Program-made: the position numbers and the translations under genes | Notes under the pieces: generated by a model | Database searches by the model: none | What the model was told of the DNA's origin: nothing | Seen by the model: the letters and a program-made list of their open reading frames with translations, nothing else | Shown here: positions 27,601 through 36,121 of the stretch, piece by piece | Position numbering within the stretch: position 1 is the first letter of the stretch | How the letters are laid out: every line of letters starts with the position of its first letter | NCBI GenBank assembly: GCA_002364325.1 | Contig: DEXV01000001.1 | Location: 660 to 64,659 of the forward strand | Origin: Gillisia sp. UBA3175 | Lineage (GTDB): Bacteria; Bacteroidota; Bacteroidia; Flavobacteriales; Flavobacteriaceae | Length of the DNA: 64,000 nt | Reading direction: 5' to 3'

Positions 27601-28986
27601 CGGTTTTGTGAAACTAACAGTTGGGTTAACTGTAATTTTAAAGGTTTGCGATGTTCCCGCACAAGAATTCGCGGTAGGAGTTACCGTTATATTTGCAGTA
27701 ACTGGAGCATTCGTTGTATTTGTAGCATTAAAAGCGGCTATATTACCAGTTCCAGATAATGCCAATCCAATGTTTGCATTATCGTTGGTCCAACTATAAG
27801 TGGAACCTGAAACAGTTTCTCCAGTAAAAATAATAGATGCAATTTGCTTGCTATTACAAGCAATAATATCTACTGGTTTTGTAAAGGACGCAGTAGGATT
27901 AACGGTGATCTTAAAAGTTTGAGGAGTACCCGCACAATTATTAGCTGTTGGAGTTACTGTGATATTTGCAATTATTGGAGCATTGGTAGTGTTCTTGGCG
28001 GTAAATACTGCTATATTTCCGTTCCCAGATGCGCCAATTCCAATTGAAGTATTAGTATTTGTCCAAGAATAGGTGGTTCCCGAAACATTGCTCCCAGTGA
28101 AATTTATAGCGGATATGTTTCCATTGTTGCAAGCAACAATATCTGTAGGTTTTGTTACTGTAGCAGTAGGATTTACTGTAATTGTAAAATTTTGCGATGC
28201 ACCTACACATCCATTGGCGGTTGGGGTAACTGTAATATTTGCTGTAATAGGGAAGTTAGTGGTATTCTTAGCTATAAATGCTGCTATATTGCCACTTCCT
28301 GAAGTTGCCAATCCAATTGCCGAATTACTATTGGTCCAGTTATAAATTACACCGCTAAGATTATTTCCGGAAAAATTTATGCTGGTTGTAGAAGTATTGT
28401 TGCAAACAGTTTGATTACCAGGTTTATTTACAGTTGGAACTTCTTTTATGGTAATACTTATTGCACGGTCATTCCCCTTTTCTGAATTACTTACATAAAA
28501 AGTTGCATTATAAGTACCAGCAGCTGCACCGGCAGGGACGGTTATGGAAATACTTCCAGCACCACTAGGGAATGTATGATTTTTAATATCATCTGTAAAT
28601 CCTTGAGCTTTTGCATCAGGGCTAAACAGAATAGTATATTTTGACGGGTTTTGTGTTGTTGCCGTATAAGATAGAACAGCAGTTGTTGTTCCTTTACATA
28701 TATCCGGTATAGCAGGTGATGCAAAAGTTATTGTAGGTTGTGCAAATGCGGTGGAACTTTTAGCATCAGAATTTTTATAGCTCGATGCATTAAAAGTTTT
28801 TAGCACTGAATCTGTAAAATCTAAAGGCTCAATTTCTTTAGATTCAAAAAACATGTAACAGATACCTTCAGATTTAGAATTGAAGTTTTCTAATTCAGAT
28901 TCTTCAAAAGCCAAGAGGCTGTTGGAAGAACAAAAAGATATTAATAATAACAAGCACGTTCTAACCAGTAGGGTAATTTTTTGCAT
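21604..28986 (-). CDS. Giant T9SS-exported LamG protein with PKD-like and SprB repeats (paralog 1)
   Basis: 2460 aa. It has a signal peptide (RTCLLLLISFCSSNSLLAF), then six tandem 91-residue PKD-like repeats (about 183-727; signature KPVDIIACNS, YSWTNDNANIGLA, ANITVTPTAN, KITVNP). SprB-type repeats follow (about 728-1040; CFGGANGTITAG, GCTYQEDI), then a PKD-like domain (about 1060-1150) and two more SprB-type repeats. A LamG/concanavalin-like domain (about 1550-1711, DFDGIDDHVLFG to GWIEELRIWN) leads into a long chassis region, an acidic linker rich in Asp/Glu/Thr/Ser (about 2325-2375) and a T9SS type A sorting domain (VEIYNLLGQ, SGIYVVKL). It is likely a surface adhesin, possibly glycan-binding. 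The SprB repeats recall the gliding adhesin of Flavobacterium johnsoniae, but motility is not shown here. Confidence 0.9.
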   Translation of the reverse strand: MQKITLLVRTCLLLLISFCSSNSLLAFEESELENFNSKSEGICYMFFESKEIEPLDFTDSVLKTFNASSYKNSDAKSSTAFAQPTITFASPAIPDICKGTTTAVLSYTATTQNPSKYTILFSPDAKAQGFTDDIKNHTFPSGAGSISITVPAGAAAGTYNATFYVSNSEKGNDRAISITIKEVPTVNKPGNQTVCNNTSTTSINFSGNNLSGVIYNWTNSNSAIGLATSGSGNIAAFIAKNTTNFPITANITVTPTANGCVGASQNFTITVNPTATVTKPTDIVACNNGNISAINFTGSNVSGTTYSWTNTNTSIGIGASGNGNIAVFTAKNTTNAPIIANITVTPTANNCAGTPQTFKITVNPTASFTKPVDIIACNSKQIASIIFTGETVSGSTYSWTNDNANIGLALSGTGNIAAFNATNTTNAPVTANITVTPTANSCAGTSQTFKITVNPTVSFTKPVDVVACNTNQIAAINFGGNTVNNTTFTWTNDNTNIGLPPSGNGNIAAFNATNTTNAPITANIMVTPSANSCTGTPQTFKVTVNPTASFTKPVDIIACNSNQIASINFTGETVSGTTYSWTNDNANIGLATAGNGNLAAFNATNTTNAPITANITVTPSANGCVGTPQTFKITVNPTATFTKPVDIVACNSEQIASINFTGETVSGTTYRWNNDNANIGLAASGNGNIVAFTATNTTNAPIIANITVTPTANNCGGTPQTFTITVNPSINIEYTITNVACNGENNGSFTITNTTGGNGNYRYSLTNSSFNTTKTFTNLTAGVYTVYVQDTQGCTYQEDITILQPENLTITASNSTPASCFGGANGTITAGNVSGGNGEYVYSIDNTNFSASPDFAGLNAGSYTIFVKDSKECALQTTINVGQADQLNATLTKTDVSCFGGSDATITITNPTGGSGNYEYKLDNGVWQSSNAFTALSAKNYSIAIRDSSLSNCEVIINEAFKISQPTTAITSPISYTRPTNFNTPTGTATVNPIGGTPGYTYEWRLVGQTAILQTTKTATNLNAGDYEATITDSKGCKLVKPVTIIDALEAFIVPVSICEGDQNSIRVSNFSVEDGTAHGGAPSYIYNWTFGAGASLSSATGPGPHRVTYSTTGNKNITLKVTDSEGKVYNTSEQQYVGNCYEPCGQSSNIEFNPDNIYIGTIDGIPIDTSIFGNCDNSTNKYVFLKVDKSANIYNPYTELNYTISNTLSTVPSSNEYFTKGCRNNTEIDDDPNDGKDGKVGEFIRLTSTPIAYSCGNNLDIQSFYITWTNTSGKSCGQSNNAFCFSTNEPVILPTVLNADAIATPINCKGAATGIITVRTSGGFAPYSYSLTSTSGPFQTSNKFTNLLAGDYIVYVKGARGQTRNVNITVTEPATIVSASVVGTNPECFGETGKATVTGSGGTPFTGINKYEYLWNDAQQQTTATASNLTAGDYTVTVIDANGCQAIETITITNPPQLTVATTGEDQTFNCGFKTTILEGNEFDETIELGKWTILSGTGGTITEPNNPFSSFTGASGAYELKWTITDLNLNCPTESVMKVTFIDNCSQIDFDGIDDHVLFGDNYGLTSGAFSLEVWVKLKSTTGVRTVLSKRNSMDLATGYDLIVNNGAPTFRWGSNSISTASKMATDRWYHLAVSYDNSKVYLYVDGILIGNKSLTNPSTNSSPFIIGAMYNKNTPDTPENYFHGWIEELRIWNTSLSEEQIHFMMNQRLEINTSPVKGTILHMNVPGSLTWNNLSGYYQLLPSSISNGLISDLSSSGINGELKNIKTNQENTAPLPYISNANGVWSSKNTWLRPSVWSYPNALGINGEKINWNIAKTSHDITSGGQDISLLGLFSESNKIRMFNPDEVEDEKNSGQGLKITHYLSLNGSIDLVGDSQLVQTEGSILDANSNGFIEKDQQGTASSYNYNYWSSPVVPQANALNSSYTVASVLMDGTNASTPKDIDFGPGVTFADGAKANPIKISDRWIYKFRGKADEESAFELIGSTGELTVGEGYTMKGTSGIAEISDRQNYVFKGKPNNGDINLNVGKDQNYMIGNPYPSSMDANKFILDNLNASGGTNSKNIFNGALYFWDHFGGKTHTFREYVGGYATYNLIGGVKAIATDDRINSNSGAVTATDNVPGQFIPVGQGFFINTVLDEDLSTNITVDGGDVVFKNSQRAFVRETTPASHFLSQEKNTANQKEAMSDPKIRLDFSSPLGYHRQILVGVNKNATNGYDLGYDAPLNDYNEEDFFWLINNYEFVIQGVSNFDPEQVLPIGIYISKKGEFKIEINKLENVPEKTTIYLKDLEKNEYFDLRASGFKMEIEPGAYYERFQIVFNKPEEESSNPDTSGEGDTEDSTSDDEASDETNDETDETDSEEAEGEETGEIEIPEVISNLNIDILYMSVNRELAIYNPDLMQIQRVEIYNLLGQRVQRYIDITSQKEIRLPVYEYASGIYVVKLFSENAQVSKNIIMKK
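26806..28445 (-). repeat. Six tandem 273-bp PKD-like coding repeats
   Basis: The VNPT(A/V)(S/T)F(T)KP codons recur with a 273-bp period (for example the Pro codons at 27076 and 27349). The inner copies are highly similar at DNA level, and outer copies 1 and 2 are more diverged. Copies are bounded by KITVNP. Confidence 0.85.
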
Positions 28987-29009
28987 GCAAAAGTGTTTAC
29001 AACAGTTGC

Positions 29010-29017
29010 CAAATGTA
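29010..29017 (-). promoter_or_regulatory. Candidate promoter -7 box of giant gene 1 (TACATTTG)
   Basis: The minus-strand TACATTTG matches TAnnTTTG and lies 23 bases before the ATG at 28986. If real, the giant genes are separately transcribed and not one operon. Confidence 0.4.
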
Positions 29018-29134
29018 CGTAGTTTTGTTATAAATGGTTTTGCTTAAAGGCAAAAATATTGGATAAAATGCATATTTAGTGCATTTTACATGATTTTTCC
29101 TTCATTAAAACTTAAATATGTAAGAATAAACTTG

Positions 29135-32100
29135 TTAATTTCTTATGATAATCTTTTTAGTTATTGTTTTATTCTCAGCCTCAAGTTTTACAATATAAAC
29201 TCCAGAAGGGTAATTTTTTATTCCAATTCGAATTTCTTTACTGTTGGAAATCGGTTTATGCTCCTCCAGCAATTTACCATCCAGATTAAATAAATACAAA
29301 TGGGTTAGCTCCATTTCTTCACTGTTCAAAATCTGTATTTCATTATCATTAAAGCCATGTTTAACAGATAGTACAAAATCTTTAGGTTCTTCAACAACTA
29401 CATCTGTTGGATCTGGAGTAGGAGTATTTGGTTCTTTTTGTTTAAAGAAGATCAGGGAAAATCTATCTATTATATAGCCAGGTTCCATGGTAATTTCATA
29501 GGCACCGGACTTAAAATCATGGATACTGTCATTTAACTTATCACGTATATAAACTTCTTTATCCTCTGGCAGGTTTTCCAGAGACTTTAATCCTATGGTT
29601 GTTTTACCTTCTTTCTCTATCAACATTCCAATTGGTAATACTTGGTCTACGTCGAAATTGGCAACTCCTTGAATTACAAATTCATGTTCGTTTATAATCC
29701 AGAACATATCTTCAACATTATATTCATTTAGAGGGGCATCATAACCAAGATCAAAACCATTAGTGGCATTTGGGTTTATCCCCACCAATAGTTCTCTCTG
29801 ATAGCCCTTAGGAGAATGAAAGTTAATTCGGATCTTGCCTAAGGAAGTTGCCTCTTTATTTGCAATCTCCGTTTTTTCCTGAGCCAAGAATTGGGAACTA
29901 CCCACTGCCTCACGGGCAAAAACTCTTTGGCTATTTTTAAATTGTACATCACCACCCTCTACTATCATATCTCCTGTTAATGCTGGGTCTGGCATAGAGT
30001 TAATAAAGAAGCCCTGTCCTACCGGGATAAATTGCCCAGGAGTTTTGTTTGCAACTGCACTTGTATTGCTATTTATTCTATCGTCTGTAGCAATTGCTTT
30101 AACTCCTCCAATAAGATTATAAGTAGCATAACCACCAACATATTCTCTTAAAATATGTGTTTTACCTCCAAAGTGATCCCAGAAATAAACGGCTCCCGTA
30201 AAAATATTTTTTGTGTTATTTCCACCACTTTCCTTAATATTATCTAAGATGAATTTTTTTGCATCAATTGCAGAAGGATAGGGGTTTCCCAAAAGATAAT
30301 TCTGGTCCTGACCTATATTTAATGTAATAGTTCCGTTATTAGGTTTTCCTTTGTAAACATAATTCTGTCTGTCTGCAATAGCAGCATCACCAGAAGTGCC
30401 TTTCATAGTGTAACCTTCTCCAATTTTCAAAGTTCCATTACCTCCAATATGTTGCCATTCAGCATACTCATCTGCAGTACCTCTAAATTTCCATAGCCAA
30501 TAATTACTTATTTTTCTTGGAGTAGAATAAGACCCATCTGCAAAAGTTACCCCATCCCCAAATAAAATATTTTTTGGATTATTAGAAGTTGTTCCATCCA
30601 ACATGACCTTGGAGATCATGTAAGTAGTGTTGGAAGTACCTTGATCTATTACCGGGGAAGACCAGTAATTATAGTTGTAGCTACTTGCAGTACCTTGCTG
30701 ATCGCGTTCTATAAATCCAGCACTACTTGGTGCTAAAATACTTCCTTCAGTTTGCACTAATTGGGATTCACCAACAAGATCTATACTCCCATTTAGTTCT
30801 AAATAATGCGTTATTGTTAATCCTTGACCAGAATTCGTCTCATCTAAAGTTTGATTGGGATTAGCCATCTTAAGCTCCCCGAATTGAGAAATCAAGCCAA
30901 GCATGTAAATATCCTTTCCTCCAGAATTGATGTCATGTGCTATTCTGGCAATATTCCAGTTAATTGGTTCTCCATTAATTCCTAAACTGTTAGGAGCATC
31001 CCAAACATCCGGCCGCTGCCATGTATTCTTATCTCTCCATTGTCCTGGAGTCTTAGAAACATAAGGAAGTGGAGCTGAATTCTCCTGAGTGGTTTCAATA
31101 TTCTTTAACTGGCCATCGGCCTTTGTGCTTGCTTTATCTGGAGTAAATCCATTAACTAATTCATTTCCTATTAATTGATAATATCCTGAAAGATTGGAAT
31201 AGGCAAGATCTCCAGGAACTATTAATGGTAATACTGTTCCAGTTACTGGGGTTACATCTACTTTTAACCGCTGATTCATCATGAATCTTATTTGCGCTTC
31301 TTGCAGTGCAGTTTTCCATATTCTTACTTCTTCTATCCAACCATGGAAATAATTCACGGGATTCTCTGGTTTATTTCCTCTAAAAATTGCACCAATGATA
31401 AAAGGGCTGGTCGTTGCTGTAGGATTGCTTGCACTTCCATTTCCTACTTTAATTCCGTCCACATATAATTTAGCTTGGCCATTGGTGAAAATTACAGCTA
31501 CATGATACCATCTTTGAATATCTAACTTAAATGAAGATGTTACAGTGGAATTTCCCCATTTAAAGGTTGGAGCTCCACTATTAATGGAAAGATCATAACC
31601 TCCAGCTGAAAGATTTTGGGAATCTCTTTTGGAAGCAATTGTGCGTTGACCATTTACTGAATTTAATTTGACCCAAGCTTCAATTGTGAAATTGCCTGAA
31701 TCTAAATTATAATTGTTTCCCATCGTAATGTGATCATCAATTCCATCAAAATCTAAGGTGCTACAATCTGCAGTAAATGAAATGATCACTTCATCACTAG
31801 TAGTACAGGTATTGGTTTGATTTGTAATAGTCCATTTTAGAATATAGCTTCCAGCGGTTCCCGTAAAATAAGATTGAGCATTAGTTGGTTCAATGATTTT
31901 TCCTCCAGTGCCCGATACAATGGTCCAAGTGCCTGTTCCCTCTGTTGGAACGTTTCCTGTAAGATTAGTTCCATTAAATCCACAACTAAATTTTTGATCT
32001 TCTCCTGCTATGGCAAGAGTAATTTGAGCTGGTTCTATAATGCTCACAGTTTTTATAGCCTGACATCCATTTTTATCGATAACGGTAACAGTATACTCAC

Positions 32101-35100
32101 CGTTTTTAAGGTTAGTGGCAGTTGCTGTTGTTTGCTCACTTGCATCATTCCATAAATAAGTATAATAATTATCTCCAGTCCCAGAAACAAATGGAGTTCC
32201 ACCAGTCGCATTCACAGTGGCTTCTCCAGTTTGACCAAAACATATTGGATTTTTAGAACTTACTGTTAAAGTAATGGGTGAAAGAGGTTGCTTAATAGTT
32301 ACAGGTGTCGCTTGAAAGATAGTTCCTTCATTGTCTTTTACCCAAACCGTATAACTTCCTGCGAGTAAGTTCAAAAATTCATTACTACTTTGATATCCAG
32401 AAGTTCCATTAGTAATGCTGTATAGATATGGACCTTGACCACCATTAGCTTTTACGGTAACAATTCCGGTATTAGATCCATTACATAACAATTCATTAGG
32501 GGTCGCTCTCGCATAAAGGGGCGTGATCACGACTTCATTATTATTGGTGGAATAACATTTAGGATTAGGTCCTTGTCCACATTTCCATTTAATATTGTTA
32601 GAGAAAGTCATATATACATTCTCTACTGTTAAAATATCTCCGCAATCCCAATCTAATTGAATGGTTTTAACTTTTAGTGGAATTGCCTGATTTTCGTAGA
32701 AACATAAACCTTTGTTTACATGAGTAAAAGTACCATCGGCATGTTCTATTGAAAAGATGTATTCTATATACATTGAATACCTATCAGATTGAGTAGGCAA
32801 ATCAAAATAAAGGAACTTTGGTTGTCCATCTCCACAAGTTGAAGCTGTCACTTTATTTCCATTAGCATCTGCCATGTAAAAAGTATTGATAGCAAAATCA
32901 TTCGAACCACAATCATCTTTAAAACATTCTCCAACATATTGAACTATAGATTCTGTTTTGCTTATACCAGTAGCATCTGTCACAGTAACTGTTATAGTTC
33001 TGTTTCCTGTAGAAGAATATTTTACAGTGTGCGATCCAGGACCAGTTGCAGTTGCAGGTGTCGCTCCAGCACCAAAGTTCCAGAGATATGTATAAGGCCC
33101 TACTCCGCCAATAGCGGTTCGATCTTCTACTTCAAAATAGGATGTTCTAATTACATCTTCATCCACTGGACAAATAGAGGTTGGGATGATAGGTGCTTTT
33201 ATTGCTTCTATTATCTTTAGTTGTGCAGTTTGAGCACATCCATTCATATCTTTAACTGTCACTACATAATTACCTGCTGGCAAGCCATTAGCAGTTTTAG
33301 TAGTTTGCAGAATAATTGTTTCATTTAATCTTGTCCAAGCATAGGTGTAACCAGGAGTTCCTCCAGAAGCGTTAGCTGTTGCAGTTCCTGTTGAGGTTCC
33401 ATAAGAAGTAGTTCGTGTGGTTGCAACTTGTACACTCACCGCTGCAGTAGGTTTAGAAATAACCGTGTTGGTACTTAGAGTGTTCTGGCAAGTTGGATAA
33501 TCAAGATCTCTAATTTTAACAGTATAGGTTCCAGCTCCTAATGATGTAAACTTCGGATTTGTACTCCAAGTAGTTCCATCTATACTATATTGATATTTTC
33601 CATGGCCACCGGTTGGATTAGATATGGTCAAGGTTCCATCTGCACCACTAAAGCAATTAACGTTAGTCACAGCTATAGTAGCACTCATTGCTTCTGGAGC
33701 ATCAACTATCACATCCGACTGTGTTGCACATCCTACACTGTCTTTAATGAAAATAGTATAAGATCCTTTAGCTACATTTGTAAATATACCGGTAGAGTTA
33801 AAGTTGATGTTATCTATTGAATAAAGATATCCACCATTTCCTCCAGTTACAGTGCCTGCAGTAATACTACCATCGTTATTTCCTACGCATGATGCTGAAG
33901 TTGAAGTAGAAGAAGTTGAAGTTAAAGGATCTGGCTCGGTAATCTCTATTACTTCTTCTATTTGACAGCCATTTAGATCTCGAACCGTCAAGGTATATAT
34001 TCCTGCATATAAAACTTTAAATGTGGTTTCAGATCCAAAATTAACACCATCTATAGAATATTGATATCCTGTGGTACCTCCTCTAACTTCGCCTGCAGTT
34101 ACAGTAGCATTAGATGCACCATTACAGCTTATATTGGTTTTAGTTGCTGGATCCATCTCAAGTATCTGCGGCCCGGTTAAAGTAACAGTTTCTGTTGAAG
34201 TGCAACCTTTGGCATCTCTTACAGTAATTGTATGACTACCAACATTTAGATCTTTAAACGTATTGTTGGAAGTAAAATTTATACCATTCAAGGAATATTC
34301 ATATCCACCATTTCCACCAGAAACAATCCCTGCAATTATTTCACCGTCACCAGAATCGTAACATTTTACATTCGAAATTTCAGCAGCTTGCATAGTTAAA
34401 GTTGAAGGCTCTGCTAATTGAATCACTTCGGAAATTGAACAACCTTTTGCATCTCTTACTCTAAGAGTATAAGTACCTCCACTAAGACCAGTAAAAGTAT
34501 TACTGCTCTGAAATGTAGTTCCATTTATAGAATATTCATATCCAGTATTACCGCCAGAAACTGTTCCTGCAGTTATTGTTCCGTCTGATGCTCCATTACA
34601 ACTCGTTGGAGTTAGCGAAGCAGATGACATAGTTAAAGCTAAAGGTTCTGTTACCGAAATGTTTTCTGTTACAGTACAACCTTTTGAGTCTTTTACAGTT
34701 ATAGTATAGGACCCGCCACCTAATCCAGAAAAGATCTTGCCAGTTTGAAAATTAGTTCCATTTATTGAATAGGAATATCCACTATTTCCTCCAGAAACTG
34801 TTCCTGCAGTAATTGTTCCATCTGAAACACCATTGCAAGTTACAGGAGTAAAGGTGGAGTTCTGGATTGTTAACACGGATGGTTCTGTTATAGTAACAGC
34901 CATAGTAATTATGCAGGCTTTCGTATCCCTAGCAGAAATCGTGTAATTACCACCAGCCAAGCCAGAGAATATATTACTAGCCTGAAAGTTTATGCCATTA
35001 ATAGAATATTCATATCCATTGTTTCCGCCAGCAACTGTTCCAACTGTAATAATCCCATCTGCCGCTCCAGCACAAGTTACAGAAGTCATTGTTGCAGCTT

Positions 35101-35686
35101 GCATTGTTAAGATTGTAGGTTCAGCGATACTTACATTTTCTGTAGCAGTACATCCTTTTGAATCTCTAACACTTAAAGTGTAATTTCCTCCTACTAGCTC
35201 AGAAAAAGTGTTGCTTGTTTGAAAAGTTGTGCCGTTAATGGAATATTCATATCCAGAATTTCCACCAGCGACGGCTCCTGCAGTAATGCTTCCGTCACTT
35301 TGCCCGTTACAACTCACCGGCATAAATGTTGCCGCCTGCATTGTTAGTTCATCTGGTTGCAATACATTATAGGTAGAAGAGAGAGTGTTATTGTCCGCAT
35401 CTGTAACAGTAATTGTATAGGATCCTATTGAAAGATTAGTAATATCCTTACTAGTAGAAGAAAAAGTATTAGTTCCTGTCCATGTGTAATTATAAGGAGC
35501 AGTTCCACCTGTAACGCTAAGATTTATAGAACCATCCTTTAAATTATTGCAAGAGACATTAGTTACTGTACCAGAAATTGTAATACTGGCTGTATTGGTT
35601 TTGGCATTTATATTTAAAAGAAGGGAAGAACCAAATAGAAATAAAAATAATAATGGGGTCCTTCCCATTAAAGTAATTTTTCCCAT
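29135..35686 (-). CDS. Giant T9SS-exported LamG protein with SprB repeats (paralog 2)
   Basis: 2183 aa. The signal peptide (LLFLFLFGSSLLLNINAK) is followed by about ten SprB-type repeats (residues about 33-830). The core copies have a 79-residue period with CNGxSDGTITAG, GYEYSINGTTFQ and VRDSKGCT. A PKD domain follows (GPYTYLWNFGAGATPATATG), then a cysteine-bearing region (about 915-1060), two further SprB repeats, LamG (about 1309-1467, DFDGIDDHITMG to GWIEEVRIWK), the common chassis (about 1468-2090), a Pro/Thr linker and a T9SS sorting domain (about 2104-2183, LFNLDGKLL, SGVYIVKL). From the first domain after the repeats to the end it is clearly paralogous to the genes on both sides. It is likely a cell-surface adhesin with unknown ligand. 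Confidence 0.9.
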   Translation of the reverse strand: MGKITLMGRTPLLFLFLFGSSLLLNINAKTNTASITISGTVTNVSCNNLKDGSINLSVTGGTAPYNYTWTGTNTFSSTSKDITNLSIGSYTITVTDADNNTLSSTYNVLQPDELTMQAATFMPVSCNGQSDGSITAGAVAGGNSGYEYSINGTTFQTSNTFSELVGGNYTLSVRDSKGCTATENVSIAEPTILTMQAATMTSVTCAGAADGIITVGTVAGGNNGYEYSINGINFQASNIFSGLAGGNYTISARDTKACIITMAVTITEPSVLTIQNSTFTPVTCNGVSDGTITAGTVSGGNSGYSYSINGTNFQTGKIFSGLGGGSYTITVKDSKGCTVTENISVTEPLALTMSSASLTPTSCNGASDGTITAGTVSGGNTGYEYSINGTTFQSSNTFTGLSGGTYTLRVRDAKGCSISEVIQLAEPSTLTMQAAEISNVKCYDSGDGEIIAGIVSGGNGGYEYSLNGINFTSNNTFKDLNVGSHTITVRDAKGCTSTETVTLTGPQILEMDPATKTNISCNGASNATVTAGEVRGGTTGYQYSIDGVNFGSETTFKVLYAGIYTLTVRDLNGCQIEEVIEITEPDPLTSTSSTSTSASCVGNNDGSITAGTVTGGNGGYLYSIDNINFNSTGIFTNVAKGSYTIFIKDSVGCATQSDVIVDAPEAMSATIAVTNVNCFSGADGTLTISNPTGGHGKYQYSIDGTTWSTNPKFTSLGAGTYTVKIRDLDYPTCQNTLSTNTVISKPTAAVSVQVATTRTTSYGTSTGTATANASGGTPGYTYAWTRLNETIILQTTKTANGLPAGNYVVTVKDMNGCAQTAQLKIIEAIKAPIIPTSICPVDEDVIRTSYFEVEDRTAIGGVGPYTYLWNFGAGATPATATGPGSHTVKYSSTGNRTITVTVTDATGISKTESIVQYVGECFKDDCGSNDFAINTFYMADANGNKVTASTCGDGQPKFLYFDLPTQSDRYSMYIEYIFSIEHADGTFTHVNKGLCFYENQAIPLKVKTIQLDWDCGDILTVENVYMTFSNNIKWKCGQGPNPKCYSTNNNEVVITPLYARATPNELLCNGSNTGIVTVKANGGQGPYLYSITNGTSGYQSSNEFLNLLAGSYTVWVKDNEGTIFQATPVTIKQPLSPITLTVSSKNPICFGQTGEATVNATGGTPFVSGTGDNYYTYLWNDASEQTTATATNLKNGEYTVTVIDKNGCQAIKTVSIIEPAQITLAIAGEDQKFSCGFNGTNLTGNVPTEGTGTWTIVSGTGGKIIEPTNAQSYFTGTAGSYILKWTITNQTNTCTTSDEVIISFTADCSTLDFDGIDDHITMGNNYNLDSGNFTIEAWVKLNSVNGQRTIASKRDSQNLSAGGYDLSINSGAPTFKWGNSTVTSSFKLDIQRWYHVAVIFTNGQAKLYVDGIKVGNGSASNPTATTSPFIIGAIFRGNKPENPVNYFHGWIEEVRIWKTALQEAQIRFMMNQRLKVDVTPVTGTVLPLIVPGDLAYSNLSGYYQLIGNELVNGFTPDKASTKADGQLKNIETTQENSAPLPYVSKTPGQWRDKNTWQRPDVWDAPNSLGINGEPINWNIARIAHDINSGGKDIYMLGLISQFGELKMANPNQTLDETNSGQGLTITHYLELNGSIDLVGESQLVQTEGSILAPSSAGFIERDQQGTASSYNYNYWSSPVIDQGTSNTTYMISKVMLDGTTSNNPKNILFGDGVTFADGSYSTPRKISNYWLWKFRGTADEYAEWQHIGGNGTLKIGEGYTMKGTSGDAAIADRQNYVYKGKPNNGTITLNIGQDQNYLLGNPYPSAIDAKKFILDNIKESGGNNTKNIFTGAVYFWDHFGGKTHILREYVGGYATYNLIGGVKAIATDDRINSNTSAVANKTPGQFIPVGQGFFINSMPDPALTGDMIVEGGDVQFKNSQRVFAREAVGSSQFLAQEKTEIANKEATSLGKIRINFHSPKGYQRELLVGINPNATNGFDLGYDAPLNEYNVEDMFWIINEHEFVIQGVANFDVDQVLPIGMLIEKEGKTTIGLKSLENLPEDKEVYIRDKLNDSIHDFKSGAYEITMEPGYIIDRFSLIFFKQKEPNTPTPDPTDVVVEEPKDFVLSVKHGFNDNEIQILNSEEMELTHLYLFNLDGKLLEEHKPISNSKEIRIGIKNYPSGVYIVKLEAENKTITKKIIIRN
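33450..35600 (-). repeat. Tandem SprB-type coding repeats, 237-bp core period
   Basis: About ten consecutive repeats, each centred on a C(N/Y/A/V)G..DG.I(T)AG motif and closed by RD.KGC. The central copies keep a 79-codon period (LTMQAAT to LTMQAAT). DNA similarity is moderate, so this array looks older than the 273-bp arrays of the neighbours. Confidence 0.8.
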
Positions 35687-35690
35687 AAGC

Positions 35691-35734
35691 CAAATATTTT
35701 AATAGAATAGTGTAAAGCTAGTCTAAAATATTTG
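35691..35734 (-). promoter_or_regulatory. 11-bp inverted repeat at the start of giant gene 2
   Basis: CAAATATTTTA (35691-35701) is exactly complementary to TAAAATATTTG (35724-35734) with 22 bases between. The near arm ends 4 bases before the ATG. It could be an operator or a leader hairpin masking the start. Confidence 0.5.
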
Positions 35735-36035
35735 ATATCACGTGTTTAAGTACTTATATAATCGATGAACTACATTAAAATTTAACTTAAATCCAATTAA
35801 ATTATTCTAATTGTAGGAAAAATCTTATTTAAATAGAGTTTTATTCATATTATTTTTGTGAATTTCCCGTCAATTATATTTTTTTAGAAGCTATTAGGTT
35901 GAATTATAGTTTTTTATGTTTAATGAAATTTAGTTTTAATATGGAATAATTTTAAATAAATCTTCAATCTGCCTTTCTCTTGTGAATAATAGTTCCTAAG
36001 CCGAAGCATCTTTTTCCTGTATTATTTATATAAAA

Positions 36036-36076
36036 ATTGAAATGCGGTTGATTTTTTTAATCAACCGCATTTCAAT
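36036..36076 (-). terminator. Strong terminator of giant gene 3
   Basis: An 18-bp perfect stem (36036-36053 with 36059-36076, core GAAATGCGGTTGA) with a 5-base loop is followed on the minus strand by a short T run. It starts 45 bases past the stop. Confidence 0.88.
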
Positions 36077-36121
36077 AAATTCTTTTATCTTTTTATAGCT
36101 ATCTGATATTCAAAAAAACAA

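Larger units (their letters stand above)
35687..36121. other. 435-bp AT-rich gap between giant genes 2 and 3
   Basis: No gene is seen. The gap holds an 11-bp inverted repeat next to the paralog 2 start (35691-35734), a GATATCACGTG stretch near 35735 and the strong hairpin terminator of paralog 3 (36036-36076). The rest is AT-rich without recognised signals. Confidence 0.7.

Noticed and set aside
27302..28345. Series of 70-90-aa plus-strand frames in giant gene 1
   Set aside because: They recur once per 273-bp repeat unit on the antisense strand and are explained by the array.
26806..28445. CRISPR-like periodicity
   Set aside because: The repeats are 273 bp long coding units without short repeats and unique spacers, and no cas genes are present.
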